DNA from: an uncultured Clostridia bacterium
GTDB lineage: Bacteria; Bacillota; Clostridia; Oscillospirales; Acutalibacteraceae
DNA length: 11,968 nucleotides
Direction: 5' to 3'
NCBI GenBank assembly: GCA_946409885.1
Contig: CAMJYF010000019.1
Coordinates: forward strand, 1-11,968
This document shows positions 1-8,042 of this stretch, piece after piece. Within the stretch, counting starts at the first letter, position 1. The number at the start of each line of letters is the position of its first letter. The notes under the pieces are model-generated. The model had not been told where the DNA came from and did no database searches. It saw nothing but the letters and a program-made list of their open reading frames with translations. Position numbers and translations under genes: made by a program.

Positions 1-30
1 GATGCGCTCTACCGCCTGAGCCATAGCAGC
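1..30 (-). tRNA. tRNA, 5' part only (probably tRNA-Thr), runs off the left edge
   Basis: On the - strand the gene begins at position 30 with acceptor strand GCTGCTA, then TG, D-stem GCTC, a D-loop containing GG, D-stem GAGC, and the first four bases of the anticodon stem (CATC). These elements fit the canonical positions 1-30 of a tRNA exactly. The anticodon lies outside the window, so the isotype is not visible; resemblance of the acceptor and D-arm to bacterial tRNA-Thr(GGU) genes suggests threonine. A perfect consensus promoter lies upstream and would leave a leader of about 30 nt for RNase P to remove. Confidence 0.85.
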
Positions 31-69
31 ACATGGATTTACAGCGCTGTGTCGCTTACCACGGCGTTC

Positions 70-98
70 ATTATACACGCCTTTTCGCGGATTGTCAA
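70..98 (-). promoter_or_regulatory. Consensus sigma-70/SigA promoter of the tRNA
   Basis: On the - strand, -35 TTGACA (98 down to 93) and -10 TATAAT (75 down to 70) are both perfect and separated by exactly 17 bp. The predicted start near 62-64 lies just over 30 bp before the mature tRNA 5' end. A perfect match is expected for a stable-RNA gene. Confidence 0.85.
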
Positions 99-107
99 GC
101 CTTTTTT

Positions 108-166
108 AGGGAATCGCCGAAAAAAATCCGGAAAAAACCGGAACGGCGAAAAAAAATCGGATTCCT
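108..166. repeat. Nested dyad with A-tracts between the divergent promoters
   Basis: Three nested inverted repeats share one centre: an inner TCCGG/CCGGA with an A6 loop (127-131 with 138-142), a middle CGCCG/CGGCG (115-119 with 144-148), and an outer GGAATC/GATTCC (110-115 with 160-165). A-tracts of 7, 6 and 8 bases lie at 120-126, 132-137 and 149-156. The element is upstream of both divergent promoters, so neither would transcribe it. It could act as an UP-element or curved region, a protein site, or an insulating terminator for read-through. The function is inferred. Confidence 0.5.
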
Positions 167-177
167 GAAAATAATGC

Positions 178-206
178 TTGATTTTTACAATAATATCTGC
201 TATAAT
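178..206 (+). promoter_or_regulatory. Promoter of the rimP-nusA-infB operon
   Basis: -35 TTGATT (178-183), a 17-bp spacer and a perfect -10 TATAAT (201-206) preceded by TGC, that is, an extended -10. The predicted start near 212-214 gives a leader of about 118 nt before rimP. It is the only near-consensus pair found on this strand upstream of the operon. Confidence 0.75.
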
Positions 207-233
207 TACTTTGTTACTATGTTAGGCGTTGAC

Positions 234-266
234 AATGAGTGGGGAAACCCGCTCATTTGTTTTGTT
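234..266 (+). terminator. Leader hairpin with interrupted U-tract (candidate attenuator)
   Basis: AATGAGTGGG (234-243) pairs with CCCGCTCATT (248-257) across a GAAA tetraloop, with one G-T wobble; the run TTTGTTTTGTT follows. It lies inside the transcribed leader of the nusA operon, where a full terminator would silence the operon, so partial, regulated termination is more likely. The broken U-tract resembles NusA-dependent terminators. It may equally be a leader-stabilising hairpin. Confidence 0.5.
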
Positions 267-279
267 ACGTCAAAACAAA
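256..279 (+). promoter_or_regulatory. Second leader hairpin sequestering the U-tract
   Basis: TTTGTTTTG (256-264) is perfectly complementary to CAAAACAAA (271-279), with loop TTACGT. It overlaps the base of the preceding hairpin by only two bases and would pair away its U-tract. A 12-bp perfect palindrome CCGCCGCGGCGG follows at 282-293. Together they make a structured leader; a regulatory role is inferred. Confidence 0.4.
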
Positions 280-330
280 AACCGCCGCGGCGGGGCCGCA
301 AACGCGCCGCGCGGCTAACGGGAGGGCATT

Positions 331-816
331 ATGCCGGAAAAAAAGAAGGGCGGCAATACCGTCAACACCGTGTGGGAGCTGGCGGCCCCCATCGCGCAGC
401 GGCTGGGGCTGATCCTGTGGGACGTAAAGTTCCTGAAGGAGGGCGCCAACTGGTACCTGCGCATCATCATCGATAAAGAGGGCGGCGTGGGCATCGACGA
501 CTGCGTGGCCATGAACGACGCGCTGGAAGCGCCCCTGGACGAGGCGGACCCCATCGAGCAGAGCTACAACCTGCAGATCAGCTCCGCCGGTATCGAGCGG
601 GAGCTGGTGCGGGACTTCCACTTTCAGATGTTCCTGGGCGCGGACGTGACGGTGAAATTCCGCACGGCGGTGGGCGACGCCAAGGTCCACAAATGCGTGC
701 TGAAGGGGTACGAGGACGGCCGCGTCACCGTGGCCTTCCCGGACGGCACGGACTATACGTTTGATAAAAAAGACGCGTCAAGCATCCGGCTTGACGATTT
801 TGACCCCGATTTTTAA
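331..816 (+). CDS. rimP: Ribosome maturation factor RimP
   Basis: RimP (formerly YhbC/YlxS) binds the nascent 30S subunit and helps its late assembly. The 161-residue product has the family layout: an N-terminal alpha/beta domain with the WYLRIIID strand near residue 50, the signature QISSAGIERELVRD near residues 95-108 (Ala where Pro is usual), and a C-terminal beta-barrel ending in an acidic tail. The length is normal for the family. The start is set by a GGGAGGG Shine-Dalgarno sequence at 320-326 just before the ATG. It is first in the operon, directly before nusA as in most bacteria, so it shares the leader that may control NusA. Nothing is unusual beyond the Pro to Ala change. Confidence 0.95.
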   Translation: MPEKKKGGNTVNTVWELAAPIAQRLGLILWDVKFLKEGANWYLRIIIDKEGGVGIDDCVAMNDALEAPLDEADPIEQSYNLQISSAGIERELVRDFHFQMFLGADVTVKFRTAVGDAKVHKCVLKGYEDGRVTVAFPDGTDYTFDKKDASSIRLDDFDPDF

Positions 817-845
817 GATTTCAGGAAAGGGAGTATCGGAAAAAA

Positions 846-1907
846 ATGAATACGGATTTTCGTGACGCTTTAATGCTGTTCCAGAAGGAAAAGGGTATTT
901 CGGAGGATCAGCTCTGCGAAAAGGTCTGCAACGCCATCGTCGTGGCCGCCAGAAAGGAATTCGGCGTAAAAGAGGGCATCACCTGCGAGCTGGATAAAAA
1001 CACCTATGAGCTGCACATCTTCATGCACAAGACCGTGGTGGAGGAGGTCTTCGACGACCGCACGGAGATCTCCGTGGAGGACGCCCAGCAGTATAAGCCC
1101 GGCGCCGTGCCCGACGACGTGGTGCCCATCCCCCTGAAGCTGGAAAGCCTTGGCCGCATCGCCGCCCAGACCGTCAAGCACACCGTCCGCCAGGGCGTGC
1201 GCGAGATCGAGCATGAGCAGGTGCTGGCGGAGTTCCAGAGCCGCAACAAAGAGATCGTCACCGCCAAGGTCACCAACGTGGATCCCGTCACCGGCGACGC
1301 CACCGTGGAAATCGGCAAGTCGGAAACGCTGCTGCCCAAAAAGGAGCAGATCCCCGGCGAGCGGCTGAAGGTGGGCGACCTGATCAAGATTTATATCGTG
1401 GACGTGAAAAGCACGGAAAAGGGCCCCAAGATCATCATCTCCCGGGTGCACACCGGCCTTGTCAAGCGCCTGTTCGAGCTGGAGGTGCCCGAGATCTACG
1501 ACGGCAGCGTGGAGATCAAATCCGTCTCCCGCGAGGCGGGCTCCCGCACCAAGATCGCCGTCTACAGCAAGGATGAAAACGTGGATCCCATCGGCTCCTG
1601 CATCGGCCCCAAGGGCGCCCGCGTGAACGCCGTTATCGAAATGCTGGGCGGCGAAAAGATCGACGTCATCAAATACAACGAGGATCCCAAGATCTTCATC
1701 GCCGCGGCCCTGGCCCCCGCCGAGATCGTCAGCGTGGAGATCCTGGACGAGGAGAACCGCACCTGCCGCGTTTCCGTGCCGGAAAACCAGCTGTCGCTGG
1801 CCATCGGCAACAAGGGGCAGAACGCCCGTCTGGCCGCGCGGCTCACCGGCTGGAAGATCGATATCAAGCCCTACTACGGCAGCTACCAGCCCATGATCCA
1901 GCTGTAA
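846..1907 (+). CDS. nusA: Transcription termination/antitermination factor NusA
   Basis: NusA binds RNA polymerase and nascent RNA, promoting pausing, intrinsic termination and antitermination. The 353-residue protein shows an N-terminal RNAP-binding domain (about 1-125, ending in the conserved IAAQTVKHTVRQGVRE region), an S1 domain (about 130-200), KH1 with GPKG at about 254-257, and KH2 with IGNKGQNARLAARLTGWKIDI near 319-340. It stops after KH2, so the acidic C-terminal repeats of proteobacterial NusA are absent, as is normal in Firmicutes. The start has an AGGAAAGGGAG ribosome site with a rather long spacer (about 12 nt). It follows rimP by 29 bp. Feedback control through the leader hairpin at 234-266 is plausible. 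Confidence 0.97.
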   Translation: MNTDFRDALMLFQKEKGISEDQLCEKVCNAIVVAARKEFGVKEGITCELDKNTYELHIFMHKTVVEEVFDDRTEISVEDAQQYKPGAVPDDVVPIPLKLESLGRIAAQTVKHTVRQGVREIEHEQVLAEFQSRNKEIVTAKVTNVDPVTGDATVEIGKSETLLPKKEQIPGERLKVGDLIKIYIVDVKSTEKGPKIIISRVHTGLVKRLFELEVPEIYDGSVEIKSVSREAGSRTKIAVYSKDENVDPIGSCIGPKGARVNAVIEMLGGEKIDVIKYNEDPKIFIAAALAPAEIVSVEILDEENRTCRVSVPENQLSLAIGNKGQNARLAARLTGWKIDIKPYYGSYQPMIQL

Positions 1908-1923
1908 GCAAGGCGGTGCCGTG

Positions 1924-2190
1924 ATGCAGCAGAAAAAGATCCCCATGAGAAAATGCACCGGCTGCAACGAGATGAAGCCGAAAAAAGAGCTGGTGCGCAT
2001 CGTCAGAAGCCCCGAAGGGGAGATCGGCGTGGACCTGACCGGCAAAAAATCCGGCCGCGGCGCGTACATCTGCCGCAGCGGGCAGTGCCTGGCGGCGGCC
2101 AGAAAGGCCAACCGGCTGGCCAAGGCGTTCGAGTGCGCCGTCCCGCCGGAGGTCTACGACCGGCTGGCGGAGGAGATCGGCAATGGATAA
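1924..2190 (+). CDS. rnpM: RNA-binding protein RnpM (YlxR, DUF448)
   Basis: A small basic protein of 88 residues. The family signature is clear: IPMRKCTGCNEMKPKKELVRIVRS at the N-terminus, then the GRGAYIC motif near residue 45, and a lysine/arginine-rich helix AARKANRLAKAF. In Bacillus subtilis the homologue is reported to bind RNase P RNA and modulate RNase P (hence RnpM); it has also been described as a nucleoid-associated regulator. ATG at 1924 is preferred over the adjacent GTG at 1921 because it leaves a 7-nt gap from the AGGCGG ribosome site at 1911-1916. It follows nusA by 16 bp and overlaps ylxQ. The choice between the two starts is uncertain; the identity is not. Confidence 0.92.
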   Translation: MQQKKIPMRKCTGCNEMKPKKELVRIVRSPEGEIGVDLTGKKSGRGAYICRSGQCLAAARKANRLAKAFECAVPPEVYDRLAEEIGNG

Positions 2191-2470
2191 GCTACTGTCC
2201 CTCATGGGGCTGTGCCGCAGGGCGGGCAGGCTCAGCGTCGGCCACGACGCGGTGTTCGACGCGGTGCGTAAGGGCCGGGCGAAGGCCGTGATCCTCACCT
2301 CCGACGCCTCCCCCCGCCATGAGAGAGAACTGGAAGCCGCGTCCTTCCCCGGCCGCGTCATCAAAGCCGGGTTCACGATGGAGCAGGCGGGCCTTGCCAC
2401 CGGCAAGCGCAGCTGCGTCTTTTCCGTGGACGACGAGGGCTTCGCACAAGCAATCGAGAAAACACTCTAA
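2183..2470 (+). CDS. ylxQ: L7Ae-family K-turn RNA-binding protein YlxQ
   Basis: A 95-residue protein of the ribosomal L7Ae/L30e/Gadd45 fold. Visible family features are the N-terminal [21 protein letters not shown] (helix plus the conserved AG.L..G motif), the [12 protein letters not shown] strand-turn, and the [22 protein letters not shown] end. YlxQ homologues bind kink-turn RNAs, and the physiological target is not settled. The gene starts inside the end of rnpM (8-bp overlap), with a GGAGGAGA ribosome site at about 2170-2177. Placement between rnpM and infB is the standard Firmicutes order. Confidence 0.92.
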   Translation: MDKLLSLMGLCRRAGRLSVGHDAVFDAVRKGRAKAVILTSDASPRHERELEAASFPGRVIKAGFTMEQAGLATGKRSCVFSVDDEGFAQAIEKTL

Positions 2471-2487
2471 GAGGAGGGTTTACGTAT

Positions 2488-4968
2488 ATGGCAGCAAAGT
2501 ACAAGATACATGAATTCGCGAAGGATTTCGATATGAAGAGCAACGCGGTCATCGAGCTGATGACCAAGCTGGACGATACCCCCAGAAAATCCAGCGCCGC
2601 GCTGACGCCGGATGAGCTGGACTGGCTTTTCGACCGGCTGACCGTGTCCCATGAGGCCGCCGGGTTTGAAGCCTACTTCGCGATGAAGCGGCCGGAACCG
2701 CCGGCCGAGGAGGAGGCCCCCGCCGCGGAGTCTCCCGCGCAGCCGGAACAGCCGGAGCAGAAAGAGGAGAAGCAGCCGGAGGCCGCGCAGAAGAAGAAAG
2801 AACCCGCCGCCAGGGGCGGAGAGAAAAAAGGCGCCGCTCCCGCCAGACCCGGCGCCAAACCCGCCGCGCAGCAGGGCAAGGGCGACAAGCGCCCCGACGG
2901 CAAGCCGAAAACCGGCAACCCGTCCCCCTCGCAGCCCTTTAAAAAGAAAGAGAACAAGGGCGATCCCATCTTCGTGCAGGCCCGCACCAAGGGCGAGCGC
3001 AAAACCGTCAATACCCGCACGGAGGAGGTGGAGCTGGATAAGTACAACGAAAAGTACGACGACATGTCCTCCCGCTCCGTCACCGAGCGCGAGGCGGATA
3101 ACCGCAAGCAGAAGATCAAGCAGAAATCCCAGCAGTACAACAAAAAGCAGGGTCCCCGCCGCAAGCGCGAGACCGAGGCGGAGCGCCTGAAGCGCATCGC
3201 CGACGAGCGGGCCAAGCGCCACCTGGTCATCAAAGTGGGCGACGAGATCACCGTGGGCGAGCTGGCCAGCGAGCTGAAAATGACGGCCGCCGAGGTCATC
3301 AAAAAGCTGTTCTCCTACGGCATCATGGCCAGCGTCAACGAGACCATCGACTTTGACACCGCCGAGATCGTGGCTACCGAACTGGGCGCCAAGGTGGAAA
3401 GGGAAGTGGTGGTCACCATCGAGGACCGCATCATCGACGCCACCGAGGACAGCGACGAGAATCTGGAGCCCCGCAGCCCCGTGGTGGTTGTCATGGGCCA
3501 CGTGGACCACGGCAAAACCTCCATTCTGGACGCCATCCGCAACACCCACGTCACCTCTACGGAATCCGGCGGCATCACCCAGCACATCGGCGCCTACCGC
3601 GTCTCGCTGGACGGGAACGACATCACCTTCCTGGATACCCCCGGCCACGCGGCCTTTACGGAAATGCGCGCCCGGGGCGCCAAGGCCACGGATATCGCCG
3701 TGCTGGTGGTGGCGGCGGACGACGGCATCATGCCCCAGACCATCGAAGCCATCAACCATGCCAAGGCGGCGGAGGTCTCCATCATCGTTGCCATCAACAA
3801 GATGGATAAGCCGGAGGCCTCTCCCGACCGTGTCATGCAGCAGCTGACCGAATACGGCCTGGTGCCGGAGGAGTGGGGCGGCGAGACCATCTGCGTGCCC
3901 GTTTCCGCCAAAACCCACCAGGGCATCGACAAGCTGCTGGAGGCCATCCTGCTGGTGGCCGAAATGAAAGAGCTGAAGGCCAACCCGAACCGCGCCGCCA
4001 GGGGCGTTGTCATCGAGGCCCGTCTGGATAAGGGCAAGGGCCCCATCGCCACTTTGCTGGTACAGAACGGCACGCTGCGCAGCGGCGATATCGTGGTGGC
4101 GGGCACCGCCGTGGGCCGCATCCGCGTAATGACGGATTACCGCGGCCGCCGCATCAAAGAGGCCGGCCCCTCCGTCCCGGTGGAAGTCATGGGTCTGGCC
4201 GAGGTGCCCATGTCCGGCGATATGTTCGACGCGGTCTCCGATGAAAAGCTGGCCCGCGAGCTGGTGGAGCAGCGCAAGCAGAAGATCAAGGACGACCAGT
4301 TCAACGCCTTCAAGAAGGTCACGCTGGATACCCTCTTCTCCACCATCGAGGCCGGTGAGCTGAAGGACCTGAACATCGTGGTCAAGGCGGACGTGCAGGG
4401 CTCCGTGGAGGCGCTCAAGCAGAATCTGGAAAAGCTCTCCAACGACGAGGTCCGTGTGCGCGTCATTCACGGCGGCGTGGGCGCCATCGTGGAATCGGAC
4501 GTGATGCTGGCCAACGCCTCCAACGCCGTCATCGTGGGCTTCCACGTCCGTCCGGACGCCACGGCGGCCGCCAACGCGGAGCGCGACCACGTGGAGATCC
4601 GCACCTATTCCGTTATCTACGACTGCATCGAGGACGTGCAGGCCGCCATCAAGGGCATGCTGGCCCCCAAGTTCCGGGATGTGGAGCTGGGCAAGGCGGA
4701 GGTCCGCCAGGTGTTCAAGCTGTCCTCCGCGGGCACCATCGCCGGTTCCTACGTGCAGACCGGCAAAATCGCCCGCAACTGCAAGATCCGCGTGGTGCGG
4801 GACGGCATCGTCATCGCCGAGGACGCCATCGCCTCCTTAAAGCGCATGAAGGACGACGTAAAGGAAGTGGCCAGCGGCTACGAATGCGGCATCGGCCTGG
4901 AAAAATACAACGACATCAAGGAAGGCGATATCTTTGAGGCCTTCATTGTGGAAGAATACAGGGAATGA
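2488..4968 (+). CDS. infB: Translation initiation factor IF-2
   Basis: IF2 is the GTPase that delivers initiator fMet-tRNA to the ribosome and promotes subunit joining. The 826 residues comprise an IF2_N module at the start ([19 protein letters not shown]), a long disordered Pro/Ala/Glu/Lys-rich linker (about 70-235), a second IF2_N-like module (about 245-310), the G domain, and domains II-IV. G-domain motifs are complete: G1 GHVDHGKT (337-344), G3 DTPGH (383-387), G4 NKMD (437-440) and G5 SAK (473-475). The C-terminal domain keeps the VQGSVEAL and [15 protein letters not shown] motifs. The start has a strong GAGGAGGG site at 2471-2478 with a 9-nt spacer. The linker carries the usual biased codon composition. 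Long antisense frames over it are shadows. Confidence 0.98.
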   Translation: MAAKYKIHEFAKDFDMKSNAVIELMTKLDDTPRKSSAALTPDELDWLFDRLTVSHEAAGFEAYFAMKRPEPPAEEEAPAAESPAQPEQPEQKEEKQPEAAQKKKEPAARGGEKKGAAPARPGAKPAAQQGKGDKRPDGKPKTGNPSPSQPFKKKENKGDPIFVQARTKGERKTVNTRTEEVELDKYNEKYDDMSSRSVTEREADNRKQKIKQKSQQYNKKQGPRRKRETEAERLKRIADERAKRHLVIKVGDEITVGELASELKMTAAEVIKKLFSYGIMASVNETIDFDTAEIVATELGAKVEREVVVTIEDRIIDATEDSDENLEPRSPVVVVMGHVDHGKTSILDAIRNTHVTSTESGGITQHIGAYRVSLDGNDITFLDTPGHAAFTEMRARGAKATDIAVLVVAADDGIMPQTIEAINHAKAAEVSIIVAINKMDKPEASPDRVMQQLTEYGLVPEEWGGETICVPVSAKTHQGIDKLLEAILLVAEMKELKANPNRAARGVVIEARLDKGKGPIATLLVQNGTLRSGDIVVAGTAVGRIRVMTDYRGRRIKEAGPSVPVEVMGLAEVPMSGDMFDAVSDEKLARELVEQRKQKIKDDQFNAFKKVTLDTLFSTIEAGELKDLNIVVKADVQGSVEALKQNLEKLSNDEVRVRVIHGGVGAIVESDVMLANASNAVIVGFHVRPDATAAANAERDHVEIRTYSVIYDCIEDVQAAIKGMLAPKFRDVELGKAEVRQVFKLSSAGTIAGSYVQTGKIARNCKIRVVRDGIVIAEDAIASLKRMKDDVKEVASGYECGIGLEKYNDIKEGDIFEAFIVEEYRE

Positions 4969-4974
4969 TATAAT
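4946..4974 (+). promoter_or_regulatory. Possible internal promoter at the infB-rbfA junction
   Basis: TTGTGG (4946-4951), a 17-bp spacer, and TATAAT (4969-4974) preceded by TGA, an extended -10 in which the TGA is also the infB stop codon. The predicted start lies near 4980-4982, just after the rbfA ATG, so an RNA from here could not use that start. It may therefore be fortuitous, or serve only the genes further down. Confidence 0.3.
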
Positions 4975-5334
4975 ATGAGTTATCAATCGGACCGCACCGC
5001 GGAGGATATCAGGCGGGAGATCACCGCCCTCCTCCGGGAGCTGAAGGACCCCCGCGTCAACGCGGCCATGCTCACCGTCGTGCGGGCGGAGGTGGCCCAC
5101 GACCTCTCCTTCTGCAAGGCGTATATCAGCTCGCTGAACGGCATTGAGGACGCAAAGGCCGCCTGCAAGGTGCTCAACGGCGGCGCCAAGGGCTATCTCC
5201 GCAAGGAGCTGGGCAGCCGGATCGCCATCCGCAAGGCCCCCGACCTCCGCTTTATCCCGGACGACTCCGTGGAAAAGGGCATCGAGATGTTCCGGAAGCT
5301 GGAAATGAGCGAAAAAAAGGACGGGCAGGCATGA
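4975..5334 (+). CDS. rbfA: 30S ribosome-binding factor RbfA
   Basis: RbfA binds the 30S subunit near the 5' end of 16S rRNA during late, cold-sensitive maturation. The 119-residue product is a single KH-like domain with the family blocks: DRTAEDIRREITALLRELKDPR at the N-terminus, VAHDLSFCKAYISSL in the middle (normally D.S.AKVYVS), and LRKELGSRIAIRKAPDLRFIPDDSVEKG near the C-terminus. The length is normal. It begins 6 bp after infB with only a weak AGGG ribosome site, so translational coupling with infB is likely. Its stop overlaps the next start as ATGA. Works with RimP, the first gene of the operon, in 30S assembly. Confidence 0.95.
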   Translation: MSYQSDRTAEDIRREITALLRELKDPRVNAAMLTVVRAEVAHDLSFCKAYISSLNGIEDAKAACKVLNGGAKGYLRKELGSRIAIRKAPDLRFIPDDSVEKGIEMFRKLEMSEKKDGQA

Positions 5335-6290
5335 GGATCGACCATCAAAAGGCCTGGGAGCTGCTGGGCTCCATGGACCGCATCCTGCTGCTCACCCACC
5401 GCCTGCCGGACGGCGACGCGCTGGGCAGCGTCTTCGCGCTGTACCTGGTGCTGAAAGCGCTGGGCAAGCAGGTCCGCTGCGTCACGGACCGCATCCCCGC
5501 CTCCCTGAAGGCGGCGGAGATCCCCTGCGAGGAGCCGGAATTTGCCCCGGACCACGTGGTCACGGTGGACGTGGGGGACCGCAAGCTGCTGGGGGAGGAG
5601 CTGGACGCCCTCTACGGCGGCCGGGTGGAGCTGAGCATCGATCACCACGGCACCAATACGGATTTCGCCCGGTATTCGCTGGTGGACCCCGCCGCGGCGG
5701 CCGCCTGCGAGGTGCTGTTCGACATGCTGCGGGGGGCGAATTTTCCGCTCACGCCCGCCATCGCCGGGGAGCTGTATATCGGCATCGCCACGGATACGGG
5801 CTGCTTCCGCTACGGCAACACCACGGCCAAAACCATGCGGGCCGCGGCGGACCTGATGGAATACGGCGTGGATACCGCCTACCTGAACACGGAGATCTTT
5901 GAAACCAAGACCCGGGCGTTCACCGCCTTTGAGCGGATGGCCATGAACGCGCTGCAAACCCATTTTGACGGCAAATGCGCGCTGATGCTCATCACCCGGG
6001 AGATGTACGAAAAATCCGGCCTGGACGAATCGGACGACAAGGCCATCAACGCCCTGCCCCGGCAGATCGAGGGCGTGTACGTGGGCATCACGGTCAAGGA
6101 AAAGCAGGACGGCAAGGGCTTCCGGGTCTCCATGCGGTCCAAAGAGCCCGTCAGCGCGGCGGCCATCTGCGCGTCCCTGGGGGGCGGCGGCCACCGGCTG
6201 GCCGCGGGCTGCGAGCTGACCGGCACGAAGGAAGAGGTCGTCGCCGCGCTGCTGGCGGCGGCAAAAACGGAGATCGACAGAGCCCTATGA
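5331..6290 (+). CDS. nrnA: DHH-family phosphoesterase, NrnA-type oligoribonuclease/pAp phosphatase
   Basis: NrnA degrades 2-5-nt RNA fragments and dephosphorylates 3'-phosphoadenosine 5'-phosphate with Mn2+. In 319 residues the DHH domain shows motif I H23-(x)3-D27-x-D29 (in HRLPDGDALGS), motif II at D80 (VTVDVGD) and motif III DHHGTN (104-109). The DHHA1 substrate-binding domain at the C-terminus has GGGGHRLAAGCEL with GGGGH at 284-288. All metal ligands are present. The start codon sits in an ATGA overlap with rbfA, and the stop in an ATGA overlap with truB, so translation is coupled. NrnA is encoded at this place in many Firmicutes. Exact substrate preference cannot be read from the sequence. 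Confidence 0.92.
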   Translation: MRIDHQKAWELLGSMDRILLLTHRLPDGDALGSVFALYLVLKALGKQVRCVTDRIPASLKAAEIPCEEPEFAPDHVVTVDVGDRKLLGEELDALYGGRVELSIDHHGTNTDFARYSLVDPAAAAACEVLFDMLRGANFPLTPAIAGELYIGIATDTGCFRYGNTTAKTMRAAADLMEYGVDTAYLNTEIFETKTRAFTAFERMAMNALQTHFDGKCALMLITREMYEKSGLDESDDKAINALPRQIEGVYVGITVKEKQDGKGFRVSMRSKEPVSAAAICASLGGGGHRLAAGCELTGTKEEVVAALLAAAKTEIDRAL

Positions 6291-7165
6291 ACGGATTCGT
6301 GGTGCTGGATAAGCCCGCGGGCGTCACCTCCTTTCAGGCCGTGGCCCCGCTGAAAAGAATATTCCGCCAAAAAAAGGTCGGCCACACCGGCACACTGGAC
6401 CCCATGGCCACCGGCGTTCTGCCCGTGGCGCTGGGCCGGGCCGCCCGTTTTATCGATTACCTGCCGGACAGCGGCAAGGCCTACACGGCCCGCTTCCGCT
6501 GCGGCCTTACCACGGATACGCTGGATATCACCGGCACGGTGCTGCGGCAGCGCCCCGCCGCCGTGACAAAAGAGGACGTGCTGGCGCTGCTGCCCCGCTT
6601 CCGGGGGGAGATCGCCCAGGTGCCGCCCATGTATTCCGCCCTGCGCGTCAACGGCCAAAGGCTGTATCAGCTGGCCCGTCAGGGCGTTGATGTGGAACGG
6701 CAGGAGCGCCGGGTGACCATCCACCGGCTGGAGCTGACCGGCGGGGAAAACAATGAATTTGAAATAGAAGTGAGCTGCTCCAAGGGGACCTATATCCGTT
6801 CCCTTATCGCCGATCTGGGCGAAAGCTTAGGCTGCGGCGCGGTGATGACCGCCCTGCGGCGCACCCGCTCCAACGGGTTTGTCCTCGCGGACGCGCTGAC
6901 GCCGGAACAGGTGGAAGCCCTGGGGGAACAGGCGGTGCTGCCGCTGGAGCATCCCTTCCGCTGTTACGCGGCTGTCAGCGTGACGCAGGCGCAGGCCAAC
7001 CGGTTCCGCAACGGCGGGGAGCTGTTCACCCAGCGCCTGAAAGGGGACCTGACGGCGGGCACGTACCGCGTGTACGCGCCGGACGGATTGTTCCTTGGCT
7101 TGGGACGCGTCCCGGAGGACGATCCCGCCATCCTGCTGGCGCTGAAGGTAATCGGCAATGAGTGA
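6287..7165 (+). CDS. truB: tRNA pseudouridine-55 synthase TruB
   Basis: TruB converts U55 in the T-loop of tRNAs to pseudouridine and also acts as a tRNA folding chaperone. The 292-residue protein has MNGFVVLDKPAGVTSF at the N-terminus, the catalytic motif GHTGTLDPMATGVLPVALG with nucleophile D38, the KAYTARFRCGLTTDTLDITG block, and SCSKGTYIRSLIADLG, all diagnostic. A PUA-like C-terminal segment follows. The start is the ATG overlapping the nrnA stop (ATGA); the frame is open for a further 300 bases upstream, but that part is antisense-like shadow of nrnA. The end overlaps ribF by 8 bp. Confidence 0.96.
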   Translation: MNGFVVLDKPAGVTSFQAVAPLKRIFRQKKVGHTGTLDPMATGVLPVALGRAARFIDYLPDSGKAYTARFRCGLTTDTLDITGTVLRQRPAAVTKEDVLALLPRFRGEIAQVPPMYSALRVNGQRLYQLARQGVDVERQERRVTIHRLELTGGENNEFEIEVSCSKGTYIRSLIADLGESLGCGAVMTALRRTRSNGFVLADALTPEQVEALGEQAVLPLEHPFRCYAAVSVTQAQANRFRNGGELFTQRLKGDLTAGTYRVYAPDGLFLGLGRVPEDDPAILLALKVIGNE

Positions 7166-8042
7166 GCAATATAACCCTCCCCGCGCCGCGGTGGCGCTGG
7201 GCTTTTTCGACGGCCTGCACCTGGCCCACCGGCGGGTGCTGGAAAGCGCCGCCGCGCAAAAAGAACAGGGGCTGCGGCCCCGCGTGCTGCTGTTTGACGA
7301 CCACCCCCAGCACGTGCTGAACGGCAAAACCGTTCCGCAGCTGCTGCAAAATGAGAAACGGGACGCGCTGCTGCGGGAGATGGGGCTCTCCCCGGTCAAC
7401 TGCTCCTTTGAGCGCATCCGGAACAAAACGCCCCGTGAATTTGTGGAACAGATCCTTTCCGGCGAGCTGCACGCAGCCTTCGCCGCCTGCGGCTACAACT
7501 ACCGCTTCGGCAAAGACGGGGCGGGGGACGCCGCCCTGCTGCAAACGCTGTGCGCGGAATATGATATAAAGGTTTGCGTGTGCCCGGAGTTGGATATCGA
7601 CGGCGAGCCCGTCAGCAGCACAGCCATCCGCCGCGCCATTGAGGCGGGGGAGGCGGAAAAGGCCGCCCGCCTGCTGGGCAGGCCCTTCTCCTTTGCTGCC
7701 CGTGTGGTGGCGGGGGACCGCCGGGGCCGCCTGCTGGGCACCCCCACGGTCAACCAGCCGCTGCCGCCGGAGCTGGTCACGCCCCGGCCCGGCGTCTACG
7801 TGTCGCGGGTATCCTTTGACGGAACAACCTATACCGGCGTCACCAACGTCGGCCCCCGGCCCACCTTTCAGGCGCCGGAGGTCCGCAGCGAGACCTACAT
7901 CCTGGATTTCGACGGCGACCTCTACGGCCATACCGTGGAAACCGCCCTGCTGCGATACCTCCGCCCGGTCATGACCTTCCCCACCCCCGCCGCCCTGCAG
8001 GCCCAGATCGCCCGGGACATACAGGCGGCCCGGTCTCTGTAG
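7158..8042 (+). CDS. ribF: Bifunctional riboflavin kinase/FAD synthetase RibF
   Basis: RibF phosphorylates riboflavin to FMN and adenylates FMN to FAD. The N-terminal adenylyltransferase domain has GFFDGLHLAH (15-24; Ala replaces the usual Gly before the last His) and VSSTAIR (152-158). The C-terminal kinase domain has LLGTPTVN (the G.PTAN motif with Val for Ala), TNVGPRPTF, and the catalytic Glu in ETYILDFDGDLYG. The length, 294, is slightly short but both domains are complete. It overlaps truB by 8 bp. The stop codon TAG is the last three bases of the GTAG head of the first REP palindrome, so an insertion appears to have fixed the present C-terminus (AARSL). No FMN riboswitch precedes it; it depends on operon transcription. 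Confidence 0.95.
   Translation: MSEQYNPPRAAVALGFFDGLHLAHRRVLESAAAQKEQGLRPRVLLFDDHPQHVLNGKTVPQLLQNEKRDALLREMGLSPVNCSFERIRNKTPREFVEQILSGELHAAFAACGYNYRFGKDGAGDAALLQTLCAEYDIKVCVCPELDIDGEPVSSTAIRRAIEAGEAEKAARLLGRPFSFAARVVAGDRRGRLLGTPTVNQPLPPELVTPRPGVYVSRVSFDGTTYTGVTNVGPRPTFQAPEVRSETYILDFDGDLYGHTVETALLRYLRPVMTFPTPAALQAQIARDIQAARSL

Noticed and set aside
229..234. Perfect TTGACA in the rimP leader
   Set aside because: No -10 box at 16-18 bp; the position reads CTCATT within the leader hairpin.
33..476. 147-residue + strand frame across the leader
   Set aside because: It crosses both promoters and the leader hairpins and overlaps rimP in another frame.
870..2123. 417-residue - strand frame over nusA and ylxR
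   Set aside because: The same antisense effect; no recognisable motif and no ribosome site, while the + strand genes are certain.
2467..4590. 707-residue open frame on the - strand
   Set aside because: It lies fully antisense to infB. GC-rich third positions keep the opposite strand open; composition is His/Gly/Leu/Val-rich without any domain.
7040..7160. FMN riboswitch for ribF
   Set aside because: The region is truB coding sequence overlapping ribF and shows none of the conserved riboswitch helices.
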